NCBI GenBank assembly: GCA_002331025.1
Contig: DCYG01000004.1
Location: forward strand, 125,639-189,638
Length of the DNA stretch: 64,000 nt
Direction of reading: 5' to 3'
Origin: Firmicutes bacterium UBA2116
GTDB lineage: Bacteria; Bacillota; Clostridia; Tissierellales; Sedimentibacteraceae
The notes beneath the pieces were generated by a model. That model did no database searches. It was not told the DNA's origin and saw nothing but the letters and a program-made list of their open reading frames with translations. Below, in pieces: positions 52,093-60,441 of this stretch (positions are counted from its first letter, which is position 1; each line of letters begins with the position of its first letter). Both the position numbers and the translations under genes were made by a program.

Positions 52093-52116
52093 AAAAAGAG
52101 CACCTAAGTGCTCTCA
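52093..52116 (-). terminator. Intrinsic terminator
   Basis: GAGCAC and GTGCTC arms with a CTAA loop, followed by TTTTT on the minus strand. It ends the carbonic anhydrase transcript. Confidence 0.8.
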
Positions 52117-52158
52117 GAATGATAGAATATGAAATTTATTTTTGCAGTAACCTGAGTT

Positions 52159-52467
52159 TTAACGTCCGGAATTCATCCATCCGGAAAAATCTATTATTTC
52201 CGATTGAGATAGTATCGCACCGGTTTCTTCGAATTCTACAATTTCATCATCCTCTAACCCTTCTCCCTTCGGCATCTCTTCAGGAGTCAGGCTTGATGTT
52301 CCTTCATATAGATTCGTTAATGAATCCTTCGCAATATTTCCGCTTTTATCTACTACCCAAAATCTGCTGAACGGTGAAATTCTTCCTGCTTTTAAATTAT
52401 ATTTTTTAATAATTTCTTCATCTAAAGGGATTAACCCATCTTCTGTTTTTAAAAATAATTCCTGCAT
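52159..52467 (-). CDS. Unknown acidic protein
   Basis: 102 aa from the ATG at 52467, set by GGGAGG 4-5 nt upstream. It has no signal or membrane segment. The N-terminal half contains LFLKTEDGLIPLDEEIIKKY and ISPFSRFWVVDKSGN, and the C-terminal half is acidic (EMPKGEGLEDDEIVEF). I do not recognise it. It is 61 bp downstream of the carbonic anhydrase gene and likely cotranscribed. Confidence 0.55.
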   Translation of the reverse strand: MQELFLKTEDGLIPLDEEIIKKYNLKAGRISPFSRFWVVDKSGNIAKDSLTNLYEGTSSLTPEEMPKGEGLEDDEIVEFEETGAILSQSEIIDFSGWMNSGR

Positions 52468-52528
52468 GCTGCCTCCCATCAATACTATTGCTGTTAGTAT
52501 TGCCTGAAAAGACCAAATTCATTAAAAA

Positions 52529-53077
52529 TTATACTATTTCTTCATTATTGTATACTTCACCGCCGGCATTTGGTAAAATACCGTAAAGTTGTGTCCACAA
52601 GGTCTTATATTTAACTGCCTGTGCATGCATTTTACTGACATCTTCAGAAAGCTGCTTTACCACCTTTCCCGGCATTCCAACAACCAAAGAATGGGGTGGT
52701 ATCACATCATTTTCTTTTACCAATGCACCTGCTGCGATTATACTGCCTCTGCCTATTTTTGCTCCGCTTAAGACAATGGCTCCCATACCAATCAGGCAGT
52801 GATCTCCTACTTCACACCCATGAAGTATGGCACCGTGACCAACCGTCACATAGTCACCGATAAAAACATCTTTTTTATCCTCAACATGCAGGACGGAGTT
52901 ATCCTGAATGTTTGTATATTTACCTATATGAATTTTATTAATATCTCCTCTTGCAACTACATTATGCCATACACTGCTGTATTCTTCCATTACGACGTCA
53001 CCTACTAACTGTGCTCCCTCGGCTATGTATGACTTTTCACTTATTACAGGCATCCTTCCTTTAAATTCTTTTAACAT
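52529..53077 (-). CDS. Gamma-class carbonic anhydrase-like protein
   Basis: 182-aa left-handed beta-helix protein. It has SVWHNVVARGDINKIHIG near residue 36, DNSVLHVEDKK near residue 56, and GHGAILHGCEVGDHCLIGMG near residue 78. These supply the His ligands of the gamma-CA family metal site. Members may hydrate CO2 or bind acyl-CoA derivatives, and activity is often weak. The ATG has GAGAGG upstream. Confidence 0.85.
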   Translation of the reverse strand: MLKEFKGRMPVISEKSYIAEGAQLVGDVVMEEYSSVWHNVVARGDINKIHIGKYTNIQDNSVLHVEDKKDVFIGDYVTVGHGAILHGCEVGDHCLIGMGAIVLSGAKIGRGSIIAAGALVKENDVIPPHSLVVGMPGKVVKQLSEDVSKMHAQAVKYKTLWTQLYGILPNAGGEVYNNEEIV

Positions 53078-53118
53078 ATAACTACCTCTCTTTTCTTTTT
53101 TACTATTCGTAACGATTT

Positions 53119-53190
53119 GTCATCCCGAGCGACAGCGAGGGATCACAGGACTTCAAAAACTGAGCTTCTTCGCTGTCGCTCAGAATGACA
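53119..53190. repeat. Inverted repeat GTCATCCCGAGCGACAGCGA element
   Basis: GTCATCCCGAGCGACAGCGA at 53119-53138 pairs with TCGCTGTCGCTCAGAATGAC ending at 53190, with two mismatches. It is related to the element at 38412-38476, and lies between divergent promoters. Confidence 0.65.
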
Positions 53191-53316
53191 GAAAGCACAC
53201 AATATTTGTATATTCATAAAATTATGCTATAAGCTATTGAAGATATGCGATTTCCATTATATAATTGATTATATAATGGATTATCAAATTATTACATATC
53301 CTATCAGGAGTAATTT

Positions 53317-53979
53317 ATGAATGCTTTAGTTATAAAAATTATTGCTCTTTCCACCATGATAATTGACCACTATGGTGCTGTATTCCAAAGCGGAATTGAT
53401 ATTTACAGAATAATAGGAAGATTAAGCTTCCCTATTTATTGTTTTTTATTAGTTGAAGGTTATTTCCACACATCCGATGTTAAGAAGTATGCTTTAAGAT
53501 TATTAATGTTTGCTTTTATTTCCGAAATTCCTTTTGACTTGGCATTCTTTAATGAAATAGGCTTCGTTCATCAAAATATATTTTTTACATTATTTTTAGG
53601 ACTTGTGACTATTTACATAATCGACGATAAAAGCATCAATTTAAAATACGTCAAATATGCTGCAATACCCGTATCTTGTATATTGGCAATAGTCTTAGCC
53701 GTAGATTACAATATAATAGGAATTATTTATATATTATCATTCTACTATACAAAAAAACATACAAAATTAAAAAGATTTTCATTAATCGGACTAATTATGG
53801 CTTCAGCAAATTTGGGCGCATATATACTTCAGCAATTTTCACTTCTCGCGTTGCCTATTGTATATTTTTATAACGGGAAACCCGGTCCGAAAAATAAATT
53901 TCTGCAAGTGTCTTTTTACGCGGCATATCCATTACATCTGTTGTTATTTTACCTCATTAAAAGTCGCTTCCTCTTTTAA
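53317..53979 (+). CDS. TraX family membrane protein
   Basis: 220 aa with about seven membrane segments. The TraX N-terminus is clear: LVIKIIALSTMIIDHYGAVF, then YRIIGRLSFPIYCFLLVEGY. E. coli TraX N-acetylates F-pilin; chromosomal homologues in Firmicutes have unknown targets. No conjugation genes are nearby. The last 23 bp overlap the 3' end of the convergent Cys-rich gene. Confidence 0.85.
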   Translation: MNALVIKIIALSTMIIDHYGAVFQSGIDIYRIIGRLSFPIYCFLLVEGYFHTSDVKKYALRLLMFAFISEIPFDLAFFNEIGFVHQNIFFTLFLGLVTIYIIDDKSINLKYVKYAAIPVSCILAIVLAVDYNIIGIIYILSFYYTKKHTKLKRFSLIGLIMASANLGAYILQQFSLLALPIVYFYNGKPGPKNKFLQVSFYAAYPLHLLLFYLIKSRFLF

Positions 53980-54217
53980 TTACCTCCTTCATCTTGGCCA
54001 TTATTCTTTCATAGCTGCCGGATGAGTGAGGAACTAAGCAATTTGAGCAATCCTTTATTCCATGATTTTTAATATAATTTCCTCCGCATTCATCCTTCAG
54101 CATGTATAATGGACAATAGCAAAAAAGGCAATTGAAATTTTCTTCGTCATTTGTTTTATGACACGGGAAATACTCGCATTTGTTGTTTTGAAAAAACTTA
54201 TAATTTTCTGTACTCAA
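53957..54217 (-). CDS. Cysteine-rich small domain protein
   Basis: 86 aa starting at TTG 54217, 6 nt after AGGAG. It has eight Cys in the pattern CEYFPCHK, NCLFCYCPLYM, CGG, CSNC, typical of the cysteine-rich small domain family, probably zinc- or Fe-S-binding. The family often occurs in anaerobes and is fused to cobalamin-related proteins in some. Its leader region contains three hairpins (54258-54345). Confidence 0.75.
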   Translation of the reverse strand: MSTENYKFFQNNKCEYFPCHKTNDEENFNCLFCYCPLYMLKDECGGNYIKNHGIKDCSNCLVPHSSGSYERIMAKMKEVIKRGSDF

Positions 54218-54355
54218 CTTATACTCCTATAAATTTTTTTATATATTCTATCATAAGTGCAAGACGCTTATCGTCTTGCTTCACACCGATACAATAAATA
54301 CATAATCGGACAAAGGCCTAAGTCTTTGTATCCTTGATAGTATTTATTATAACAC
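54218..54355 (-). promoter_or_regulatory. Structured 5' leader and extended -10 promoter of the Cys-rich gene
   Basis: TGTTATAAT on the minus strand (54346-54354) is an extended -10 box. The ~120-nt leader can fold GGATACAAAG/CTTTGTCC, CGATTATG-type/TATCG, and a strong GCAAGACG/CGTCTTGC hairpin (54259-54279). It fits no riboswitch class I know. Confidence 0.35.
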
Positions 54356-54390
54356 AATAAAAGCTTGAGAGGAATACCCAAGCTTTTATT
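54356..54390. terminator. Strong 12-bp hairpin
   Basis: AATAAAAGCTTG and CAAGCTTTTATT are perfect arms with an 11-nt loop. It has A-rich and T-rich flanks, and could stop transcription either way or act as a regulatory structure next to the promoter at 54346. Confidence 0.45.
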
Positions 54391-54781
54391 GCAAACATAC
54401 TTATTGGATTCATGAAAAAAGATAATTGCAAAACATTACTTATGACCAATAATTTATGTTACCATATCTATTATAGTAATATTATTGGATTTTGTCTATG
54501 TTAATTATGTAACAAATTTATAGGTATTATTTGAGTAAAGTATAATCAGTTGTACTTAAATCGATTGTACATTTTTACAACAATATTGAGTTTTAAACAT
54601 TTTAGCGCAATAGCAGCATTATTCATTTATGACATATGTTACATATGCTTAATATAATTCCTAACAAGGAATCCTTTTTAATTGATAAAAATTAATATAT
54701 TGAATATTTTTTCAAAAATAGTTCTAGGCATTACCGGGGCGGACTGAAGTCCCAAATCAGATATTTAACAGAAAATTTTAA
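54391..54781. other. Gene-free AT-rich stretch
   Basis: I see no protein-coding ORF here. Small features are ATTCCT/AGGAAT around AACA (54656-54671) and a GC-richer island at 54734-54753 with GGACT-GA-AGTCC. Neither matches a known RNA class. It may be regulatory or hold a small RNA. Confidence 0.3.
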
Positions 54782-54810
54782 TTGTATTTATATTTATAAT
54801 ATTGTAGAAT
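54782..54810 (+). promoter_or_regulatory. Promoter of the leader ORF and rsgA
   Basis: TTGTAT (54782-54787), 17 bp, then TAGAAT (54805-54810), about 35 bp before the leader ORF. Confidence 0.5.
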
Positions 54811-54844
54811 AATTGTACATATTAACCGAAAGGAGTGTTGTATT

Positions 54845-54907
54845 ATGAATTACAATAAATTAATGTATAGTGCGGTAACCCCGGAGGTGAATAAAAGCCT
54901 CCAATAA
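54845..54907 (+). CDS. Possible 20-aa leader peptide upstream of rsgA
   Basis: ATG at 54845 follows AAAGGAG by 8 nt and reads MNYNKLMYSAVTPEVNKSLQ then TAA, ending 28 bp before rsgA. GGAGG (54893-54897) and CCTCC (54898-54902 region) inside it can form a small hairpin near its end. It may be a translated leader that affects rsgA expression. Confidence 0.4.
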   Translation: MNYNKLMYSAVTPEVNKSLQ

Positions 54908-54935
54908 TGAGTACAAAATTTCAGGAGGATAATAA

Positions 54936-56006
54936 TTGAACAAAATTAATATGAAGGAATACGGACTCAACGAAAGATTTATCAACGAGTCAACTTTATA
55001 CGAAAATCAGAGTATAGGACGAATAGTTTCACAAGATAAAGGTTTATATAAATTAATTTCCGAAAAAGGTGAATTAAGAGCTCAGGTTTCAGGAAAATTT
55101 CGCTACAATGCCGCAGGTATATCAGATTATCCGGCTGTCGGTGATTTTGTAATATTTGACGAAAATGAAGGCGGCAACGCAATAATAAATCATGTCTTGA
55201 CAAGGAAAAGTGCTTTTATCAGAAAAGCTGCAGGTACATCCAATAATGAACAAATTGTTGCTTCAAATATAGATACTGTCTTTATCTGTATGTCGCTTAA
55301 TAATGATTTTAACGGCAGAAGGTTGGAAAGATATCTTGGTGTAGCATGGGATAGCGGCGCAACTCCGGTCATTGTTCTTACAAAGGCTGACCTATGCGGT
55401 AATTATGATGATGTAACGGAAGAACTTGAAGATATTGCATTGGGTGTTGATATAATTATAACCTCAAGCTTGAAGGATGACATTCTGTCAGTAAAAAAAT
55501 ATATCGTGGCAGGCAAGACAATTGCCTTTATCGGTTCATCGGGTGTAGGGAAAACAACCCTCATCAATAAGCTAATAGGTGAGGAAATTTTCGAAACACA
55601 GGACCTAAGGAACGATGATAGAGGCAGACATACCACTACATCAAGAGAGTTGATTTTATTGCCTTCAGGCGGTGTTGTAATAGATACGCCGGGTATGAGA
55701 GAGCTTGGCTTGGAAGGCGCCGACCTTTCAAAAACATTTGCGGATATCGATGAACTGTCGAAGGAATGCAAATTCAATGATTGCACGCACACCAAGGAAC
55801 CTGGATGTGCCGTAAAACAAGCCATTGAAAACGGACTTTTGTCAGAAGACAGGTTAGCAAGCTATTTTAAGCTTAATAAAGAATTAGGATACAATAACTT
55901 GAATTCTAAACAGATAGAACAAAAGAAGCTCAACGAAATGTTTAAAAGTGTCGGCGGAATGAAAAGTTTCAAAAAAATGATAAAAAGCAAAAAAAATATT
56001 AAGTAA
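54936..56006 (+). CDS. rsgA: Ribosome small subunit-dependent GTPase RsgA
   Basis: 356 aa starting at TTG 54936, 7 nt after AGGAGG. It has an N-terminal OB-fold (~25-95), then a circularly permuted GTPase: TKAD (G4) near residue 152, GSSGVGKTTL (G1) near residue 199, DTPGM (G3) near residue 250. The zinc site is CKFNDCTHTKEPGC near residue 281. RsgA helps mature the 30S subunit. It ends next to a long perfect palindrome. Confidence 0.92.
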   Translation: MNKINMKEYGLNERFINESTLYENQSIGRIVSQDKGLYKLISEKGELRAQVSGKFRYNAAGISDYPAVGDFVIFDENEGGNAIINHVLTRKSAFIRKAAGTSNNEQIVASNIDTVFICMSLNNDFNGRRLERYLGVAWDSGATPVIVLTKADLCGNYDDVTEELEDIALGVDIIITSSLKDDILSVKKYIVAGKTIAFIGSSGVGKTTLINKLIGEEIFETQDLRNDDRGRHTTTSRELILLPSGGVVIDTPGMRELGLEGADLSKTFADIDELSKECKFNDCTHTKEPGCAVKQAIENGLLSEDRLASYFKLNKELGYNNLNSKQIEQKKLNEMFKSVGGMKSFKKMIKSKKNIK

Positions 56007-56007
56007 G

Positions 56008-56050
56008 GCATTTTGGCATTTTGGCATTTTGGGGACGTGGCATTTTGGGG
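56008..56050. repeat. Tandem GGCATTTT(G) units
   Basis: Three back-to-back GGCATTTT units run from ~56008, and a fourth begins at 56039 after GGGGACGT. The last is the outer arm of the palindrome at 56039-56104. Confidence 0.75.
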
Positions 56051-56104
56051 ACGGACCTTTTTGTGACTGCTCGCAGTCACAAAAAGGTCCGTCCCCAAAA
56101 TGCC
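56039..56104. terminator. 31-bp perfect inverted repeat, bidirectional terminator
   Basis: Arms 56039-56069 and 56074-56104 are exact inverse complements around CTCG. The inner part is TTTTTGTGACTG/CAGTCACAAAAA and the outer part GGCATTTTGGGGACGG. It lies between the convergent genes rsgA and the sigma-54 activator. A mobile palindromic repeat is an alternative to a plain terminator. Confidence 0.8.
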
Positions 56105-56110
56105 CTTGTT

Positions 56111-58087
56111 TTATATGTTATATTTTTTCATTTTTCTCCAGAGGGTAGACCTGCTCATGCCTAATTCATCCGCTGCCTTTTGTATTGATAATTCGTTATT
56201 CTTTAAGGCATTTACTATTCTGTCCGCTTCCCATCTTCCGAGATTTTTATCAGGCTGTGCGACAGCAACGCTTTCTGCTTCTATCTTGATTTGATTGTTA
56301 TTATTAAGAAAATCCTCAATAAGCTGGTCGAAATCATATAAGGTTCCCTGATATCGAAGCATAACACAAATTCTTTCAACAAAATTTTGTAATTCTCTTA
56401 TATTTCCATACCATTGATAATTTTCTACCTTTTTCATAACTTCATAAAATCTGTCTAAATAATTTATATAATCTTTCCCCAGATTTCTTTCAAAGAAAAA
56501 TCTGCTTAAAAGGATAATATCTCCTTTTCTTTCTCTCAGAGGCGGAATAGATAAATTCAGCACTCCTATTCTATAGTATAAATCTTCTCTGAATGTTTTT
56601 GCCTTAACAGCCGCAATCAAATCCTTGTTGGTAGCGGTTATTACCCTGACATCAACAGGCAATCTGACCGTTGAACCAACCTTTCTTATTTCCTTTTCCT
56701 GCAAAACCCTCAGAAGCTGAGCCTGAATTTCTATAGGAATTTCGCCTATCTCGTCTAAAAATATTGTTCCCTTGTGGGCAAGCTCAAACAATCCCATTTT
56801 TCCGCCCTTTACCGCACCGGTAAAGGCTCCTTCCACATAACCGAAAAGCTCCGATTCCAATAAATTGGATGACAATGAGGCACAGTTTATTGCTACAAAG
56901 GGTCCGTCACAGCGACTGCTTGAATTATGAATGCTTTGAGCAAACAATTCTTTACCTGTCCCCGTTTCTCCTCTGATCAGTATTGTGGAATCAGAAGAAG
57001 CATAGCTTTTTGCTATTGATATAGTATTATTTAATATACTTGATTCTCCCTTAATATCTTTAAAGCTGTATTTGGCATATAAACCCTTTTCATTCAGGCT
57101 TCTTCTTATTTTATTTTCACTTTCCTGGATAACCTTAACATCCTGAAAGGTTGCCACAACCCCTTTAACCTCATTATTTACTATTATAGGAATCCTATTG
57201 GTTGAAACCAATGTACCGTTCATATCCATCAGCTGGTTTAATTCTTTATCCTTTAAAGATAGCGAATTAATCATGTCCGTATTTCGTACTATTTGTTTAA
57301 TATTCTTGCCTAATGCATATCCCGGACTGACCTTTGCTATTTTCTCAGCTATATGGTTAATTACATCAATGGTTCCGTTTTCATCAATGGCTATAATGGC
57401 ATCATGTGTAAAATTAAGAACGGCCTTATATCTTTCAAGCTGTATTTTTAAATCGTTCTGCTTTTGCAATTCTTCTTTCTGAATTTGCAGAATTTGCTTT
57501 GCCATATCTATGGCATTATTTATTGCTACTTCAGAATTCTCAATTGTTATATGCTTCAATTTATAAATATCGGCATATTTTTGTGTCATAACTCCGCCTA
57601 TGCCTAAAACAGCTCCGTGCTTCAATGCGCTTTTCACCTGAACTTCACAATCCTTGTCTGTTCTAAACGTATAAAACTTTGCATCTATATCCAGCATTCT
57701 GCATATGCTCTTTACGTCGTCAATCATTTCACCATAAGTAAAAAACGCTACTACACCATTTGCATTTTTAGCTATTTCTATTGAGTCAATATAATCAGAC
57801 AGTAAAACATTAATTGCAACAACAGACACATTCAGTCTTGCTTCATTTATTGCAGCAGCTGTCCCCTTCCTGCTTATTAATATTCTGGCACCGTTATTTA
57901 CTAAATTTCCTGCAATATTTATGGCATCACTTAAAGCGTCTTCCTTTGAAACCGGGACAAAGACATTTATATCTTCATTTCTTTGCTTAATAATTTTCAA
58001 GGTTCGCTTAGCTAACTGCTCCGTAGGAGCTATCAACGATATTTCTGTAACCTTTTTGGAGCTTTCTTTGTCTTTTTTTGTAGTCAA
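56111..58087 (-). CDS. PrpR-type sigma-54-dependent transcriptional activator
   Basis: About 658 aa. A PrpR_N-like sensor covers residues ~12-190 and a PAS domain ~210-320. The AAA+ domain spans ~345-580, with GETGTGKELFAQSIHN, the sigma-54 contact loop GAFTGA, and IFLDEIGEI. A Fis-type HTH ends the protein (ELSIQKAADELGMSRSTLWRKMK). The ORF opens with ATG 58096, but AAAGG abuts that codon; TTG 58087, 8 nt after it, fits better. It is the likely activator of the transporter/CoA-transferase/lyase operon upstream, which has a sigma-54 promoter. Confidence 0.9.
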   Translation of the reverse strand: MTTKKDKESSKKVTEISLIAPTEQLAKRTLKIIKQRNEDINVFVPVSKEDALSDAINIAGNLVNNGARILISRKGTAAAINEARLNVSVVAINVLLSDYIDSIEIAKNANGVVAFFTYGEMIDDVKSICRMLDIDAKFYTFRTDKDCEVQVKSALKHGAVLGIGGVMTQKYADIYKLKHITIENSEVAINNAIDMAKQILQIQKEELQKQNDLKIQLERYKAVLNFTHDAIIAIDENGTIDVINHIAEKIAKVSPGYALGKNIKQIVRNTDMINSLSLKDKELNQLMDMNGTLVSTNRIPIIVNNEVKGVVATFQDVKVIQESENKIRRSLNEKGLYAKYSFKDIKGESSILNNTISIAKSYASSDSTILIRGETGTGKELFAQSIHNSSSRCDGPFVAINCASLSSNLLESELFGYVEGAFTGAVKGGKMGLFELAHKGTIFLDEIGEIPIEIQAQLLRVLQEKEIRKVGSTVRLPVDVRVITATNKDLIAAVKAKTFREDLYYRIGVLNLSIPPLRERKGDIILLSRFFFERNLGKDYINYLDRFYEVMKKVENYQWYGNIRELQNFVERICVMLRYQGTLYDFDQLIEDFLNNNNQIKIEAESVAVAQPDKNLGRWEADRIVNALKNNELSIQKAADELGMSRSTLWRKMKKYNI

Positions 58088-58153
58088 AACGAACATCCTT
58101 TCATATATTAATAAGTAAATTATAATATAGTTAATTTATTAAGTCCAGCAAAT

Positions 58154-58197
58154 CAGCAGGTGACCCAAATTTTATTTGGTGTCGGTCGCTTATGCTG
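58154..58197. repeat. Dispersed palindromic repeat, copy 2
   Basis: AGCAGGTGACCCAAATTTTA followed by TTTGGTGTCGGTCGCTT. Reverse-complemented, it matches the 38479-38518 copy with about two differences plus a 1-bp gap. Confidence 0.7.
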
Positions 58198-58210
58198 TAA
58201 GTGAAAACAA

Positions 58211-58256
58211 GGGGCAAACCCCTCGCTGAAAAATCATTCAACTAAAGGTTCGCCCC
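58211..58256 (-). terminator. Probable terminator of the lyase operon
   Basis: GGGGCAAACC and GGTTCGCCCC pair with one mismatch; on the minus strand they are followed by TTGTTTT. It lies 19 bp past the stop at 58275. Confidence 0.6.
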
Positions 58257-58274
58257 CAAAATTCCTATACATCT

Positions 58275-59174
58275 TTAATTAATACATTGCTGGTTATTTT
58301 GAATATTAACTAAATGCCCGCTAAAGTTTCCGTTTATTATACTTTTTTCATACCTTGCGGCTTCAATTAATTTTTCGACATCTATGCCGGTGTCATATCC
58401 CATATCATTCAGCATATATACCAAATCTTCTGTTGCCGTATTACCTGAAGCACCCGGTGCAAACGGACAGCCGCCCAATCCTCCCAGTGTTGACTGAACT
58501 TTTGTTATGCCTGATTCTATGGCAGCCAAGGTATTCACCATACCCATATTTCTTGTGTCATGAATATGAGCCTGGAATTCAACTTGCGGAAATTCCTTCA
58601 CTGCAGATGAAGCAATTTCTCTTACCTGTTTTGGATTTGCTATTCCTATGGTATCAGCCAGGGACATTTCTTTAACACCCATATTTGCTACTCTGTCTAA
58701 GAATTTCAACACTGTATCTGTTGAATATTTTCCTTCAAAAGGACAGCCAAAAACTGTTGCAACATCCACACACACACTTAAATCCTTATATGTGTCCATA
58801 ATTGTTTTCAATTCGGCAAATGATTCATCATGTGTTCTGTTAATATTTGCTTTATTGTGGCTTACGCTTAACGAAACAACATACGAAACTTTTCTGAGTC
58901 CTGATTCATACGCACTTCTTGCTCCGTAAAGATTCGGAACCAATGCAAAGAAATCAAAATCAGAATATTTTTCTAATAATATTTTCGTTAATTCACCTGA
59001 ATCTTTCAATTGAGGTATAGCTTTCGGGCTTACGAAGGATGTATGCTGTATGTGCTTAACACCTGCGTCTATTAAATCTTCTATAACCTTTAATTTTTGT
59101 TCAACAGGTATATAATCTTTAAGGTTTTGAAACCCGTCCCTTGGTCCGACTTCTACTATTTTAATCTTATTCAT
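58275..59174 (-). CDS. Hydroxymethylglutaryl-CoA lyase family protein
   Basis: 299 aa from the ATG at 59174, set by AAAAGGGAG 6 nt upstream; the ORF extends to 59213 without a better site. It has a DRE-TIM barrel: VEVGPRDGFQNLK at the N-terminus, HTSFVSPKAIPQL near residue 45, SLADTIGIANP near residue 190, AHIHDTRNMG near residue 222, and GGLGGCPFAPGASGN near residue 254 with the catalytic Cys. It cleaves HMG-CoA to acetyl-CoA and acetoacetate; citramalyl-CoA-type substrates are an alternative. Confidence 0.85.
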   Translation of the reverse strand: MNKIKIVEVGPRDGFQNLKDYIPVEQKLKVIEDLIDAGVKHIQHTSFVSPKAIPQLKDSGELTKILLEKYSDFDFFALVPNLYGARSAYESGLRKVSYVVSLSVSHNKANINRTHDESFAELKTIMDTYKDLSVCVDVATVFGCPFEGKYSTDTVLKFLDRVANMGVKEMSLADTIGIANPKQVREIASSAVKEFPQVEFQAHIHDTRNMGMVNTLAAIESGITKVQSTLGGLGGCPFAPGASGNTATEDLVYMLNDMGYDTGIDVEKLIEAARYEKSIINGNFSGHLVNIQNNQQCIN

Positions 59175-59193
59175 AATATACTCCCTTTTTAAA

Positions 59194-60387
59194 TTAGAAT
59201 ACACCTTTTTCAATATATTCTTCTATTAATTCTTTACTTAAACCAATAAAATCTTCATATACATCAAAATTATGCTGACCTAATATTGGTGCAGGAGTTC
59301 TTATCTCGGCTTTTCTGTCACTGAATTTAATATGATCACCTGTAAGCGTTGTTTTTCCGGCAACAGGATGTTCTACTTCAACAAACATTTCTCTCGCTAC
59401 TGCAATATGCGGATCCTTCACTACTCTGTCAATTGTATTTATCGGGCATGACGGAACTCCTACATCTAACAAACTGTCAACTATTTCATCCACACCGTAT
59501 TGAATTGTCCATGCTTCGATTAACGGTTTTAATTCAGCATGATTTTTTACTCTTTGAGCATTAGTTGCAAATTTTTCATCTGTTAACAATTCAGGTTGCT
59601 GCATAACGTCAACTAAAAGCTTAAATAACTTGTCATTTCCACAGCCTATTATTACATCTCCGTCTTTTGCCTTGAAAGAATCGTATGGATATGCTGATTC
59701 ATACCTGTTTCCTATTTTTTCAGGAATTCTTCCTGTAGCAAGATAAATTTGAGTTATAATTTCCAATGAAGAAACAACAGAATCAACTAATGCAACATCT
59801 ACTTTTTGCCCCTCGCCTGTTTTTATTTTATTTATAACGGCTGCAAGAACACCGATTGCACAGCCAAGACCGCCCAAAACGTCTCCCATCGCCGTACCTG
59901 TTCTTGTAGGTTGACCGCCGGGCCATCCTGTTGTACTCATTAATCCGCCCATAGCCTGCCCGATTATATCATAGCCTGCTCTTTGACTGTATGGTCCGTA
60001 GTGTCCGAAGCCTGATACACAACCGTAAACAATTCCGGGATTAATTTCTTTTAATGTTTCATAGCCTAAGCCAAGCTTCTCCATTGTGCCGGGCCTGTAG
60101 TTTTCAATAACAACATCAGCCTTTTTTATCATTTCCTTAAAAACTTCTTTTCCTTCGGGAGTTTTTAAATTTAAAGTAACTCCTAATTTATTTCTGTTTA
60201 AATTCATATAATATGCGCTTTCACCGTTTATAAACGGTCCGAAAGCCCTGCTGTCGTCGCCTTTTTTTGGTTGTTCTATTTTGTACACCGTAGCACCCAT
60301 ATCTGCAAATAGCATTCCGCAGTAGGGACCTGCTAAAACTCTTGTAAGGTCAAGAACCACTATGCCGTCTAATATACCTTTTTTCAT
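59194..60387 (-). CDS. Family III CoA-transferase (CaiB/BaiF)
   Basis: 397 aa with GIVVLDLTRVLAGPYCGMLFADMGA near the N-terminus, FINGESAYYMNLNRNKLGVTL near residue 52, and ENYRPGTMEKLGLGYE near residue 95. GLMSTTGWPGGQPTRTGTAMGD lies near residue 148 and carries the catalytic Asp. It moves CoA between carboxylic acids. It sits between a dicarboxylate transporter and an HMG-CoA lyase, so it likely activates the imported acid. Confidence 0.9.
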   Translation of the reverse strand: MKKGILDGIVVLDLTRVLAGPYCGMLFADMGATVYKIEQPKKGDDSRAFGPFINGESAYYMNLNRNKLGVTLNLKTPEGKEVFKEMIKKADVVIENYRPGTMEKLGLGYETLKEINPGIVYGCVSGFGHYGPYSQRAGYDIIGQAMGGLMSTTGWPGGQPTRTGTAMGDVLGGLGCAIGVLAAVINKIKTGEGQKVDVALVDSVVSSLEIITQIYLATGRIPEKIGNRYESAYPYDSFKAKDGDVIIGCGNDKLFKLLVDVMQQPELLTDEKFATNAQRVKNHAELKPLIEAWTIQYGVDEIVDSLLDVGVPSCPINTIDRVVKDPHIAVAREMFVEVEHPVAGKTTLTGDHIKFSDRKAEIRTPAPILGQHNFDVYEDFIGLSKELIEEYIEKGVF

Positions 60388-60441
60388 TTTTTCTCCTTTA
60401 TATCTTTTATTTCAATATTAGTTATCTTAAAATTTTACTTT

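Noticed and set aside
53317..53979. Conjugative element suggested by TraX
   Set aside because: No relaxase, coupling protein or type IV secretion genes occur, and TraX homologues are frequent on Firmicute chromosomes.
54721..54760. PreQ1 or c-di-GMP riboswitch in the long intergenic region
   Set aside because: Only a small GGACT/AGTCC hairpin is present; the conserved core bases of these classes are missing.
55403..55825. Minus-strand 140-codon ORF over rsgA
   Set aside because: It is antisense to the conserved GTPase domain and lacks any recognisable motif.
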